A stretch of 6,787 bases of DNA from Planctomycetota bacterium (GCA_021828935.1 JAJZCU010000112.1:1-6787); one strand, 5' to 3'. Positions 1 to 6,653 are shown, counted from the stretch's first letter. The notes: a model not told the origin generated them from the letters alone. Translations and numbers: made by a program.

Positions 1-663
1 TGCCGGTTCGTGGGTGGTGGAGAACAACACGCCATTGAGGAAACCGCCGCTGAAGAGAAAACCAGTCTGAACACGCAGCGGCTGGGCGCGGTGCTGGCGG
101 CGTTAAAAAGCTGCGGCGCCGGCAGCGTGCTGGATCTGGGCTGCGGCGAAGGCAAGCTGCTGCGCCTGCTTTTGGGCGAAAAGCAATTTGTTAAAATTCT
201 GGGCATGGATGTTTCCTTCCGGGCGCTGGAAATCGCCGCCGAGCGCCTGCATTTGCAAACGATGCCGGAAAAGAAGCGGGCCCGCATTAACCTCATGCAC
301 GGTTCGTTGAATTATCGCGACCGTCGGCTGGAAAATTTTGACGCCGCGTGCGCCGTGGAAGTTCTTGAACACTTAGACCCGCCCCGCCTGGCCGCATTCG
401 GCCGCGTGGTGTTTGAATTCGCGCGCCCGAACACAATGGTTATCACCACGCCCAACCGTGAATACAACGGGCAATGGGAAACGCTGCCGACAGGTCAGTT
501 GCGCCACAAAGACCACCGCTTTGAATGGACCCGCGCGGAGTTTCAGGCCTGGGCGAACGGTATCGGCGAACGCTTCGGCTACCGCGTGTCATTTTTGCCG
601 GTGGGCCCGGTGCATCCGGAAGTCGGGCCGCCGACGCAGATGGGAGTATTCACCCATGCTTGA
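1..663 (+). CDS. hen1: 3'-terminal RNA ribose 2'-O-methyltransferase Hen1, C-terminal methyltransferase domain (5' end outside window)
   Basis: Bacterial Hen1 uses S-adenosylmethionine to methylate the 2'-OH of the 3'-terminal nucleotide of cleaved RNA before ligation, which protects the repaired junction. The frame is open from base 1, so the GTG at position 10 is internal and not a start. Numbering from that codon, the SAM-binding motif LDLGCGEG is at residues 41-48. The metal-binding set is E117, E120 and H121 (EVLEHLD) plus H169 (in RHKDHRFEWTR). Its spacing matches the E366/E369/H370/H418 set that I recall for the Clostridium thermocellum enzyme. That register implies about 250 missing residues upstream, namely the N-terminal half that activates the Pnkp ligase. 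The conserved tail (PEVGPPTQM) is intact and the stop is TGA at 661-663. The last 8 bases overlap the next gene. Family assignment is very secure. Confidence 0.95.
   Translation, partial: CRFVGGGEQHAIEETAAEEKTSLNTQRLGAVLAALKSCGAGSVLDLGCGEGKLLRLLLGEKQFVKILGMDVSFRALEIAAERLHLQTMPEKKRARINLMHGSLNYRDRRLENFDAACAVEVLEHLDPPRLAAFGRVVFEFARPNTMVITTPNREYNGQWETLPTGQLRHKDHRFEWTRAEFQAWANGIGERFGYRVSFLPVGPVHPEVGPPTQMGVFTHA
642..646 (+). promoter_or_regulatory. Ribosome binding site for the first nucleotidyltransferase
   Basis: GGGAG lies 9 bases before the ATG at 656, inside the 3' end of hen1. It supports 656 as the start rather than the long in-frame extension back to 413. That extension would overlap hen1 by about 250 bases and encode an Arg/Thr-rich, non-protein-like stretch. 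Confidence 0.6.
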
Positions 664-1606
664 ATCTATCTTCACTGCTTCCGCGGCCATCATTCCCATT
701 GGCACACAGGTGGTCAGCCGCGTGCCCATTAAAGGCGGACACGGCCGGGCGCTGCATCCCATTGGCGTGGTGGGCGTGGTGGTTACCTCGCCGGTGGATC
801 ATGAGCATCGGTACCGCGTGCGCTTTCCCGACGGGTTCGAGGCCTTTATGCCGCGGCATGAATTGGTCATTTTGCGCGACTTTCAACTTGGCGGGATGCA
901 ACATACCGGCACGGCGCTGGAACATGATCTGCGCCGGCATGTGATCTTTCAGTGCGTTATCGGCTCACGGGCGTACGGCCTGGACCATGCAAATTCTGAT
1001 ACCGACCGCCGCGGCGTGTATCTACCGCCGGCAGACATGCAGTGGTCGTTGTATGGCGTGCCGGAGCAATTGGAAGACCCGGAAAATCAGGATTGCTATT
1101 GGGAAATTAAAAAATTTCTGGTCATGGCGCTCAAGGCCAATCCCAACATTTTGGAATGTCTCTATTCGCCGCTGGTGGAACAGGCCACGCCGCTGGGACG
1201 CGAGCTTGTCGCGCTGCGCGAAGCGTTTCTTTCGCGCCTGGTGTATCAGACCTACAACGGCTACGTGCTTTCACAATTTAAGAAACTCGGGCAGGACATG
1301 CGCAACACCGGCGCCGTGAAATGGAAGCATGTCATGCATCTTATCCGGTTATTGTTGGCCGGCATTACCACGCTCAATGAAGGCCGGGTGCCGGTGCGCG
1401 TGGAGCGCCACCGCGATGAATTAATGGCCATTCGGGATGGGCAACGCAAATGGGATGATGTTGACCAATGGCGCAAGGCTCTGCATGAGGAATTCAATGC
1501 CGCCGCCGAAAAAACCGCCCTGCCCGAACGACCGGATTATGAACGGGCCAACGCTTTCTTAATAAAGGCCCGCCGCCACGCGGCCGGAGGCGCTGATGCA
1601 AGTTGA
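656..1606 (+). CDS. RlaP-family nucleotidyltransferase (DNA polymerase beta superfamily), copy 1, with N-terminal beta-rich module
   Basis: Predicted nucleotidyltransferase of 316 residues, of the type found beside RNA-repair enzymes (RlaP, COG3541/PF10127). Residues about 15-75 form a glycine- and valine-rich, strand-rich segment (GVVGVVV, then RYRVRFPDGFEAFMP) resembling a KOW/SH3-like barrel. The catalytic region follows: GSRAYGL at 103-109 and SDTDRRG at 114-120, giving the helix-turn G-S and D115/D117 metal ligands. The third carboxylate is less clear; D146 or E150 (DCYWEIKKF) are candidates. A helical part follows, with NPNILECLYSPLVE (162-175) and a basic helix KWKHVMHLIRLLLAGI (222-237). 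It shares the K-x-hydrophobic-R-LL-x-GI-L-x-x-G pattern with the next gene. The start overlaps hen1 by 8 bases and the end overlaps the next gene by 11. Substrate and exact reaction are unknown; nucleotide addition to damaged RNA ends is inferred from context. Confidence 0.88.
   Translation: MLESIFTASAAIIPIGTQVVSRVPIKGGHGRALHPIGVVGVVVTSPVDHEHRYRVRFPDGFEAFMPRHELVILRDFQLGGMQHTGTALEHDLRRHVIFQCVIGSRAYGLDHANSDTDRRGVYLPPADMQWSLYGVPEQLEDPENQDCYWEIKKFLVMALKANPNILECLYSPLVEQATPLGRELVALREAFLSRLVYQTYNGYVLSQFKKLGQDMRNTGAVKWKHVMHLIRLLLAGITTLNEGRVPVRVERHRDELMAIRDGQRKWDDVDQWRKALHEEFNAAAEKTALPERPDYERANAFLIKARRHAAGGADAS
1586..1590 (+). promoter_or_regulatory. Ribosome binding site for the second nucleotidyltransferase
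   Basis: A perfect GGAGG sits 5 bases before the ATG at 1596, inside the end of the preceding gene. It fixes the start of the second copy and suggests efficient re-initiation on the shared message. Confidence 0.7.
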
Positions 1607-2402
1607 TGCGAAGCTCATTGAAACCGCCGCCGCCCACCCGCGTCCGCTGCTGTTCGCCACGATCAGCGGGGCCCACCTGTACGGCTTTCCCTCGGCTGAT
1701 TCCGATTTCGACCTGCGCGGCGCGCATGTGCTGCCCCTTCGCGAGGTCGTCGGCCTGGTCACGCACATGGAAACCATTGAGCGCGGCAATCAGGCCACCG
1801 CCCAACAGGATGGCCTTGAGCTTGACATCGTGACGCATGACATTAAAAAATTCATAACCATGTTGTTAAAAAAGAACGGCTATGTGCTTGAGCAACTGCT
1901 CTCCCCACTGGTGGTCTATACCACGCCCCAGCACGATGAACTAAAGTCGCTGGCGCCGGGCTGCATCACCCGCCACCACAGTCATCACTACCTGGGCTTT
2001 GCCCATACGGAATGGAAATTGTTTGAAAAAGAACACCCGCGCCGCGTCAAGCCGCTGTTGTATGTGTACCGCGTGCTGATGACCGGCATCCATCTGATGC
2101 GCACCGGAGAGGTGGAGTGCAACATCATGCGTCTCAACGAAGAGTTCCGGCTGCCATTTATCCCCGACTTGGTGGCCCAGAAAACCGGAGGACCTGAACA
2201 GGGCGCCTGCCATCAGCCGGACGCGGACTTCCATCACCAGCAGGTTGAACGCCTCACCGGCCTGCTGCGCACCGCACATGAAACCAGCGCCCTGCCTGAT
2301 CTGCCCACCGCGCGGCCGGCCCTGGAAGACCTGCTGCTACGCGTTCGCATGGCAACGCTTAACGCCCCCGACAACGCGCCCCCGGCAAAGGATTGCACAT
2401 GA
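1596..2402 (+). CDS. RlaP-family nucleotidyltransferase (DNA polymerase beta superfamily), copy 2
   Basis: Second predicted nucleotidyltransferase, 268 residues, without the N-terminal barrel of its neighbour, so the catalytic fold begins almost at once. The active-site signature is SGAHLYGF at 24-31 followed by SADSDFDLRG at 33-42, giving probable metal ligands D37 and D39. The third carboxylate is well placed at D77 (ELDIVTHDIKKF). The helical C-terminal half has KPLLYVYRVLMTGIHLMRTGEV at about 152-173, matching the equivalent helix of copy 1. There is a His-rich patch at 127-131 (HHSHH) and a low-complexity Ala/Pro-rich tail. Overall identity to copy 1 looks low, so this is an old duplication or a pairing of two subfamilies, not a recent copy. 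The stop TGA overlaps the pnkp start codon in an ATGA arrangement. Role in RNA end repair is inferred from operon context; biochemical function is unknown. Confidence 0.87.
   Translation: MQVDAKLIETAAAHPRPLLFATISGAHLYGFPSADSDFDLRGAHVLPLREVVGLVTHMETIERGNQATAQQDGLELDIVTHDIKKFITMLLKKNGYVLEQLLSPLVVYTTPQHDELKSLAPGCITRHHSHHYLGFAHTEWKLFEKEHPRRVKPLLYVYRVLMTGIHLMRTGEVECNIMRLNEEFRLPFIPDLVAQKTGGPEQGACHQPDADFHHQQVERLTGLLRTAHETSALPDLPTARPALEDLLLRVRMATLNAPDNAPPAKDCT
2387..2392 (+). promoter_or_regulatory. Ribosome binding site for pnkp
   Basis: AAAGGA is 6 bases before the ATG at 2399. The alternative TTG at 2393 would abut this site with no spacing, so 2399 is the better start. It also gives residue numbers (K21, D38, D187, H189) that coincide with those I recall for the characterised Clostridium thermocellum enzyme. 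Confidence 0.65.
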
Positions 2403-4984
2403 CCCTCACCTTCCCTGAACTTTCACTGGTGGTGCTGATTGGCGCATCGGGATCCGGCAAGTCCACGCTGGCACGGCGGCTGTTTAAGCCCACGGAGATT
2501 CTCTCATCGGATTTTTGCCGTGGGTTGGTTTCTGATGATGAAAATTCCCAAGACTCCACCCCCGACGCCTTTGACGTACTGCATTACATTGCCGCCAAAC
2601 GGTTGGCCGCAGCACACTTGACGGTGATCGACGCCACCAACGTGCAGGAAGAATCGCGCCGACCGCTGGTGGAACTCGCCCGCCGCTTTCATTGCCTGCC
2701 CGTGGCCATTGTTTTAAATGTGCGGGAAGACGTGTGTCACCAGCGCAACCGCGGCCGGGCCGACCGCAACTTGGGGCCGCATGTCATTGGCAATCAGTCG
2801 CGGCAACTGCGGCGCGGCCTGCGCGGGCTTTGGCGTGAAGGGTTTCGCCATGTATTTGTGCTGGAAACGCCGGAAGAAATTGACGCGGCGGTTATTGAGC
2901 GGCAGCCACTGTGGAACAATCTGCGCCATGAACACGGGCCATTTGATATTATTGGCGATGTCCACGGCTGCTGTGATGAACTTATTGAATTGTTAGGAAA
3001 ACTGGGCTATCAAAAGGCCGACCAGTCCGCCGTGTACGCGCACCACGCGGGCCGCAAGGCCATTTTCGTGGGCGATTTGGTGGACCGCGGGCCGCGCGTT
3101 TTGGATACATGCCGTTTGGTGATGGCCATGGTGAAGGCCGGCGGTGCGCTGTGCGTGCCGGGCAACCATGACATGAAATTGCTAAAGAAACTGCGCGGTA
3201 AGAAAGTACAGGTCACGCACGGCCTGGAAAAGACGCTGGCCGAACTCGACGCCCTTGACGCGCCGGTGCGCGGCGCCATGCAGCGCGATCTTTCTGAATT
3301 TATTGACAACCTTGTCAGCCATTATGTGCTTGATGACGGTCGCTTGGTGGTGGCCCATGCCGGCATGAAAGAAGACATGCAGGGCCGCGGGTCCGGCAGG
3401 GTGCGCGAATTCGCGCTATATGGCGAAACCACCGGTGAAACCGACGAATTCGGCCTGCCAATCCGCTACGACTGGGCTTCTGAATACAAAGGCGCCGCCC
3501 ATGTTGTTTATGGCCACACGCCCGTGCCCGAGCCGCAGTGGCTCAACCACACCATCAACATTGACACAGGCTGTGTCTTCGGCGGAAAACTCACCGCCCT
3601 TTCTTATCCGGAAATGAACTTAACCAGCGTTTCAGCCCGGCAAACATACGCCCAGCCGGCGCGGCCTTTTCTTCCCGATGCCACTGCGGCCCCGGCCCTT
3701 ACCGCCCAGCACGAACATGATGATCTGCTGGACATCTCCGATGTGCTGGGCAAACGCATCATCGCCACCCGCCTGCACCATGATGTCACCGTGCGCGAAG
3801 AAAATGCCATCGCCGCCCTGGAAGTCATGAGCCGCTTTGCCGTGAATCCCAAATGGCTGATTTACCTGCCCCCCACCATGTCCCCCTGCGCCACCAGTGA
3901 TTTGCCGGGTTTGCTGGAGCATCCCGCGCAGGCCTTTGATTATTATCGGCACGAGGGCGTGCCACGGGTTGTTTGCCAGCAAAAGCACATGGGGTCGCGG
4001 GCGGTGGTCATTGTGTGCCAAAACGAGGATGTCGCCCGGCAACGCTTCGGCGTGGTCGAGGAAGGCGCGGGCATATGCATCACCCGTACCGGCCGTCGTT
4101 TCTTTGATAACGCCGCGCTGGAAGGCCAACTGCTGGAATCTGTGCGCAGGGCCGCCACGGCCGCGAATTTTTGGGAAACGTTCAACACCCACTGGCTTTG
4201 CCTTGATTGTGAACTTATGCCATGGTCCGCCAAGGCCCTGGAACTGGTGCGCCAGCAATACGCCGCCGTTGGCGCCGCGGGCGATGCCGGGCTGCGGCAG
4301 GCCGTGGCGGCGCTACAACAAACGGCCGAACGCGGCGAACAGACTGTGGCGGGGCCAAACGGTTCGTTGCTGGAACGCTATGCCATGCGGCAGCGGATGC
4401 TTGCCGATTATACCGCCGCCTACCGCCGCTATTGCTGGCCGGTCAATTCCATCGCCGATTATAAGCTGGCGCCATTTCATCTGCTGGCCACGGAAGGACA
4501 GGTGCATGTCGGACAGGATCATGCGTGGCACATGCGGCAGTTGGCGGCCCTGGCGGAGGCGGGCCAGGTCGACGGATTATTAATTCCCACGCCCCACCGC
4601 GTGGTGGATGTCACCGACAGCGCCAGCGAGGGCGCGGCGACGGCCTGGTGGGAAGAGCTCACCGCAGCCGGCGGAGAGGGCATGGTGGTCAAGCCGCTGG
4701 AATTCATCGCCCGTGGCCCGCGGGGGCTGGCGCAGCCGGCGGTGAAATGCCGGGGGCGGGAATATCTTCGTATTATTTACGGCGCCGAATATACCGCGGA
4801 TGAGCATTTAACGGAGTTGCGCCACCGGGCACTGAGCGCGAAGCGTTCACTGGCGTTGCGTGAATTTGCCCTGGGCGTGGAAGCGTTGGAACGTTTCATA
4901 CGCCGCGAACCGCTCACGCGAGTGCATGAATGCGTCTTCGGCGTGCTGGCGCTGGAAAGCCAGCCGGTGGATCCGCGGTTGTAA
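2399..4984 (+). CDS. pnkp: Polynucleotide kinase-phosphatase / RNA ligase Pnkp
   Basis: Trifunctional RNA end-healing and sealing enzyme of 861 residues, close to the roughly 870 of C. thermocellum Pnkp. Kinase, about 1-170: P-loop GASGSGKST at 15-23 (K21, S22), D38 and R41 (SSDFCRG), and an Arg cluster R116/R118/R120/R123. Metallophosphatase, about 180-405: GDVHG (D187, H189), GDLVDRG (D226, R230), GNHD (N256, H257), H320 (VVAHAGM) and H373 (YGHTPVPEP). Ligase/adenylyltransferase, about 445-861: nucleotidyl-lysine K529 in QQKHMGSR, LDCELMPW at 602-609, EGMVVKP at 760-766 and VKCRGREYLRIIYG at 782-795. Every catalytic motif is present, so all three activities are probably intact. It phosphorylates 5'-OH ends, removes 2',3'-cyclic phosphate, and seals the ends in complex with Hen1. 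The start overlaps the upstream gene by 4 bases. The stop is TAA at 4982-4984. It is the last gene of the operon. Confidence 0.97.
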   Translation: MTLTFPELSLVVLIGASGSGKSTLARRLFKPTEILSSDFCRGLVSDDENSQDSTPDAFDVLHYIAAKRLAAAHLTVIDATNVQEESRRPLVELARRFHCLPVAIVLNVREDVCHQRNRGRADRNLGPHVIGNQSRQLRRGLRGLWREGFRHVFVLETPEEIDAAVIERQPLWNNLRHEHGPFDIIGDVHGCCDELIELLGKLGYQKADQSAVYAHHAGRKAIFVGDLVDRGPRVLDTCRLVMAMVKAGGALCVPGNHDMKLLKKLRGKKVQVTHGLEKTLAELDALDAPVRGAMQRDLSEFIDNLVSHYVLDDGRLVVAHAGMKEDMQGRGSGRVREFALYGETTGETDEFGLPIRYDWASEYKGAAHVVYGHTPVPEPQWLNHTINIDTGCVFGGKLTALSYPEMNLTSVSARQTYAQPARPFLPDATAAPALTAQHEHDDLLDISDVLGKRIIATRLHHDVTVREENAIAALEVMSRFAVNPKWLIYLPPTMSPCATSDLPGLLEHPAQAFDYYRHEGVPRVVCQQKHMGSRAVVIVCQNEDVARQRFGVVEEGAGICITRTGRRFFDNAALEGQLLESVRRAATAANFWETFNTHWLCLDCELMPWSAKALELVRQQYAAVGAAGDAGLRQAVAALQQTAERGEQTVAGPNGSLLERYAMRQRMLADYTAAYRRYCWPVNSIADYKLAPFHLLATEGQVHVGQDHAWHMRQLAALAEAGQVDGLLIPTPHRVVDVTDSASEGAATAWWEELTAAGGEGMVVKPLEFIARGPRGLAQPAVKCRGREYLRIIYGAEYTADEHLTELRHRALSAKRSLALREFALGVEALERFIRREPLTRVHECVFGVLALESQPVDPRL

Positions 4985-5014
4985 TGGCGTAATGACCACT
5001 CGAAATCACCGTTT

Positions 5015-5042
5015 TTGCTTCGGCATGGATTGGCATTATAAT
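5015..5042 (+). promoter_or_regulatory. Candidate sigma-70-type promoter for the Uma2 gene
   Basis: A perfect TATAAT at 5037-5042 is preceded, after 16 bases, by TTGCTT (5015-5020), a half-match to the -35 consensus. Transcription would begin near 5049, giving a very short leader that starts at the ribosome binding site. The AT-rich -10 stands out from the GC-rich surroundings. The match could still be chance, and the gene may also be read from the upstream operon. Confidence 0.4.
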
Positions 5043-5048
5043 AATCCA
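5026..5048. repeat. Short inverted repeat bracketing the -10 box
   Basis: TGGATT (5026-5031) and AATCCA (5043-5048) are perfect 6-base inverted arms around an 11-base centre that contains the TATAAT. The position would suit a repressor site, but arms this short often arise by chance. It is too short and lacks the T-run needed for a terminator. Confidence 0.3.
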
Positions 5049-5049
5049 C

Positions 5050-5053
5050 GGAG
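5050..5053 (+). promoter_or_regulatory. Ribosome binding site for the Uma2 gene
   Basis: GGAG lies 7 bases before the ATG at 5061. It favours 5061 over the in-frame ATG at 5025, which has no comparable site and would add 12 residues not expected for the family. The much longer open frame back to 4860 overlaps pnkp and is not credible. Confidence 0.6.
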
Positions 5054-5060
5054 CATTCTT

Positions 5061-5627
5061 ATGAGCACCATTAGCGCAACGCGCATGACGGCCCGGCAGT
5101 TCCTGGAAATGCCCGAAGATCCGCACGAAATTCGCCGGGAACTGGTGGATGGAGAAATTGTTGTGAGTCCGAGTCCAACGTTCATGCACGGCAGGGCCAA
5201 TTTGCAGTTGGCGGTAATCATTGGAAGCCACATTAAGACTCGCAAATTAGGGGAGTTTGCCGGCGATGTGGACAATACCGTGTCCAAGTTCACGGTTCGG
5301 CGCCCCGACCTGTTCTACTTTTCAAACGCCCGCCTGCATCTGGTCAAAGGCAAATCCGTGCTTGGGCCACCGGACCTATGCGTGGAGTTTGTCAGCCCCG
5401 GGAGCGAACGCATCGACCGGGTGGAAAAATTTGCGGAATACGCGGCCTACGGCGTGGCCAATTATTGGATTGTAGACCCCGCCGCAAGAACTGCTGAGGC
5501 GTATGTGTTGAAAGATGGCCACTACACACTGGCTGCCAACGGCAGCGGTAACGACATCGTACGGTTTCCCCCCTTCCCGGATTTGGAAATTCCACTGGCT
5601 GAATTATGGTGGCCGCCGCCGGGCTGA
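5061..5627 (+). CDS. Uma2 family (DUF820) putative restriction-endonuclease-fold protein
   Basis: A 188-residue protein of the Uma2/DUF820 family, which has the PD-(D/E)xK nuclease fold and is usually annotated as a putative endonuclease; the cellular role is unknown. Visible marks are the N-terminal TARQFLEMP segment, ELVDGEIVVSPSP (27-39, conserved E27), RRPDLFYF with D83, and the core PDLCVEFVSPGS with E109. K123 follows in DRVEKFAEYAAYGV, then YWIVDP at 135-140. D83, E109 and K123 form the expected catalytic set, so the protein is probably active if the family is. The C-terminal FPDLEIPLAELW is also typical. The length is normal for the family. It starts 76 bases after pnkp with its own promoter candidate, so it is probably not part of the repair operon. 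These genes are often present in many copies in cyanobacteria, planctomycetes and chloroflexi. Confidence 0.92.
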   Translation: MSTISATRMTARQFLEMPEDPHEIRRELVDGEIVVSPSPTFMHGRANLQLAVIIGSHIKTRKLGEFAGDVDNTVSKFTVRRPDLFYFSNARLHLVKGKSVLGPPDLCVEFVSPGSERIDRVEKFAEYAAYGVANYWIVDPAARTAEAYVLKDGHYTLAANGSGNDIVRFPPFPDLEIPLAELWWPPPG

Positions 5628-5639
5628 TCCTGGCATGGC

Positions 5640-6308
5640 CTAAAACGGCTCGGGAATTTTGAACCTCGAAAGCAGTATCTCGACCTGTTCTCTGATAGCC
5701 GAAAAATCCGCGGGCGGTTGGGCGATGCCCGCGGCCGCGGCAACCTCAACGGGTTTGATTCGGAAGTCCATATTTGAATTTCGCACGGCTTCCAGATGCT
5801 CCTTGCTCGGAACGCCGCCCGTAATGGCCCCCTCCTCTAATAAGTAAATAATGTTCAAACGCCATGGGCCGTCGCTCTCCCTTTTGGGCCAGGTTTCGGC
5901 GTTGATCAGATGGACCCCAAATGCCTTAAATGCGGCCAAAATAAACGTGGCACAGGTCAGCCCAACATGGCCGGGGTCCCCCACCGCAGTCGCATCGGCC
6001 CGAAAATATCCCTCAAACGTAGTCATGCCGTATGGTACCTGGCCCTGGCGATTACGAGCCCAGATCAATCTACAAAAGGCTGCGACATTCACGGCTCGCT
6101 CTATTGGAACATTGAGTTCTACTAAAAAATCAAAGTTGTCCGGCATTGGCTCGGACTTCAGGGCGTTGTGTCCAGCCAAGTGTAGAAACACCGGATTGAG
6201 ATCAGAACGGACGTGAAGTATGCCCACATGCCGCGCATGCCTCATTAGCAACACGGCGACCGGCGCAATATCGGAATTAGATTTTTCGCCTGGACCAAAT
6301 GCGACCAC
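5640..6308 (-). CDS. Uncharacterised protein, possible circularly permuted papain/NlpC-P60-like fold
   Basis: A 222-residue protein that I cannot name. It begins with GTG at 6308, 15 bases after the stop of the upstream gene, with AGGTGG (6313-6318) as a plausible ribosome binding site; a stop codon in frame just upstream limits other starts. Features seen: a strand-rich N-terminus (VGILHV), then FLHLAGHN with H43 and H47, an Arg/Ala helix (RAVNVAAFCRLIWARN, 71-86), and VPYGM. A segment GLTCATFILAAFKAFG at 116-131 carries C119 at the start of a hydrophobic helix. A Cys on a helix after an earlier His suggests a permuted papain-like hydrolase, as in LRAT- or PPPDE-type proteins. This is inference from pattern only. 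No signal peptide or clear membrane segment is visible. It ends 12 bases from the convergent Uma2 gene. Confidence 0.75.
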   Translation of the reverse strand: MVAFGPGEKSNSDIAPVAVLLMRHARHVGILHVRSDLNPVFLHLAGHNALKSEPMPDNFDFLVELNVPIERAVNVAAFCRLIWARNRQGQVPYGMTTFEGYFRADATAVGDPGHVGLTCATFILAAFKAFGVHLINAETWPKRESDGPWRLNIIYLLEEGAITGGVPSKEHLEAVRNSNMDFRIKPVEVAAAAGIAQPPADFSAIREQVEILLSRFKIPEPF

Positions 6309-6323
6309 TTGCCCACCTGCATT

Positions 6324-6653
6324 CTATAGGCCGGCCAGAAGTTGGTCCGCGTCGGGGCGCTCCGCCGTGAGGGAGGCCCGAACACTAGCGAGTAGACCTG
6401 CCCGGCTCTGCAGCCGACTGGACGCGGCAAGCGTGATAGTTAATATTCCCAAAATCAAGGTTAGGGATAAGTCGCTCGGGCGAAGATCGTGTAGCAGACG
6501 ATCACATTCGTCAAATTCCCCGTCTGAAAGCGCCCTGTCCATCCTGTCGTATAGAATATCAAGCGCCGCACCTGCGCGCCCCTGCTTTTCCAGTTTCAGG
6601 CACGTTTCCAGCCACTCTGGCAGGGCGCATTGGATGTCCAGTGGTGTGACCAT
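6324..6653 (-). CDS. Small all-helical protein of unknown function
   Basis: A 109-residue protein if translation begins at ATG 6653; the frame is open further upstream to 6779. I chose the internal start because the upstream residues (rich in Trp, Arg, Pro and Gly) do not look like folded protein, whereas the sequence becomes regular from PLDIQCALPEWL onward. The ribosome binding site is weak. The protein looks like consecutive amphipathic helices: LETCLKLEKQGRAGAALDILYDRMDR (16-40), then DGEFDECDRLLHDL (44-57), then DLSLTLILGILTITLAASSRL (61-81). The A-LD-x-hydrophobic-YD plus G-x-FDE-x-D pattern resembles short tetratricopeptide-like helical pairs. The third helix is hydrophobic but more likely buried than membrane-spanning. 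It is probably co-transcribed with the next gene. The pattern reminds me of small uncharacterised proteins common in planctomycetes; this is memory, not a search. Confidence 0.65.
   Translation of the reverse strand: MVTPLDIQCALPEWLETCLKLEKQGRAGAALDILYDRMDRALSDGEFDECDRLLHDLRPSDLSLTLILGILTITLAASSRLQSRAGLLASVRASLTAERPDADQLLAGL

Noticed and set aside
10..12. GTG as the start of hen1
   Set aside because: The frame is open to base 1 and full-length bacterial Hen1 carries about 250 more N-terminal residues; this codon is internal.
413..655. In-frame N-terminal extension of the first nucleotidyltransferase
   Set aside because: It overlaps the conserved catalytic part of hen1 and encodes an Arg/Thr-rich stretch. 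The ATG at 656 has a ribosome binding site and the usual small operon overlap.
2393..2398. TTG start for pnkp
   Set aside because: It would leave no spacing to the ribosome binding site; ATG 2399 gives an ATGA overlap and family-consistent residue numbering.
3632..4258. 208-codon minus-strand open frame inside pnkp
   Set aside because: It is antisense to the phosphatase/ligase coding region, which has every expected catalytic motif. The long frame is a by-product of GC-rich codon use.
3897..4583. 228-codon plus-strand frame inside pnkp
   Set aside because: It is out of frame with the ligase domain and Arg/Pro/Trp-rich; a shadow, with no sign of frameshift in pnkp.
4985..5025. Terminator after pnkp
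   Set aside because: A short T-run (5012-5016) is present but no stem of useful length precedes it.
4860..5060. Long N-terminal extension of the Uma2 protein
   Set aside because: It overlaps the conserved end of pnkp and is not protein-like; the ribosome binding site and family length support 5061.
5605..5660. Bidirectional terminator between the convergent genes
   Set aside because: Only a 4-pair stem (GGCC / GGCT) with no following T-run is visible; too weak to call.
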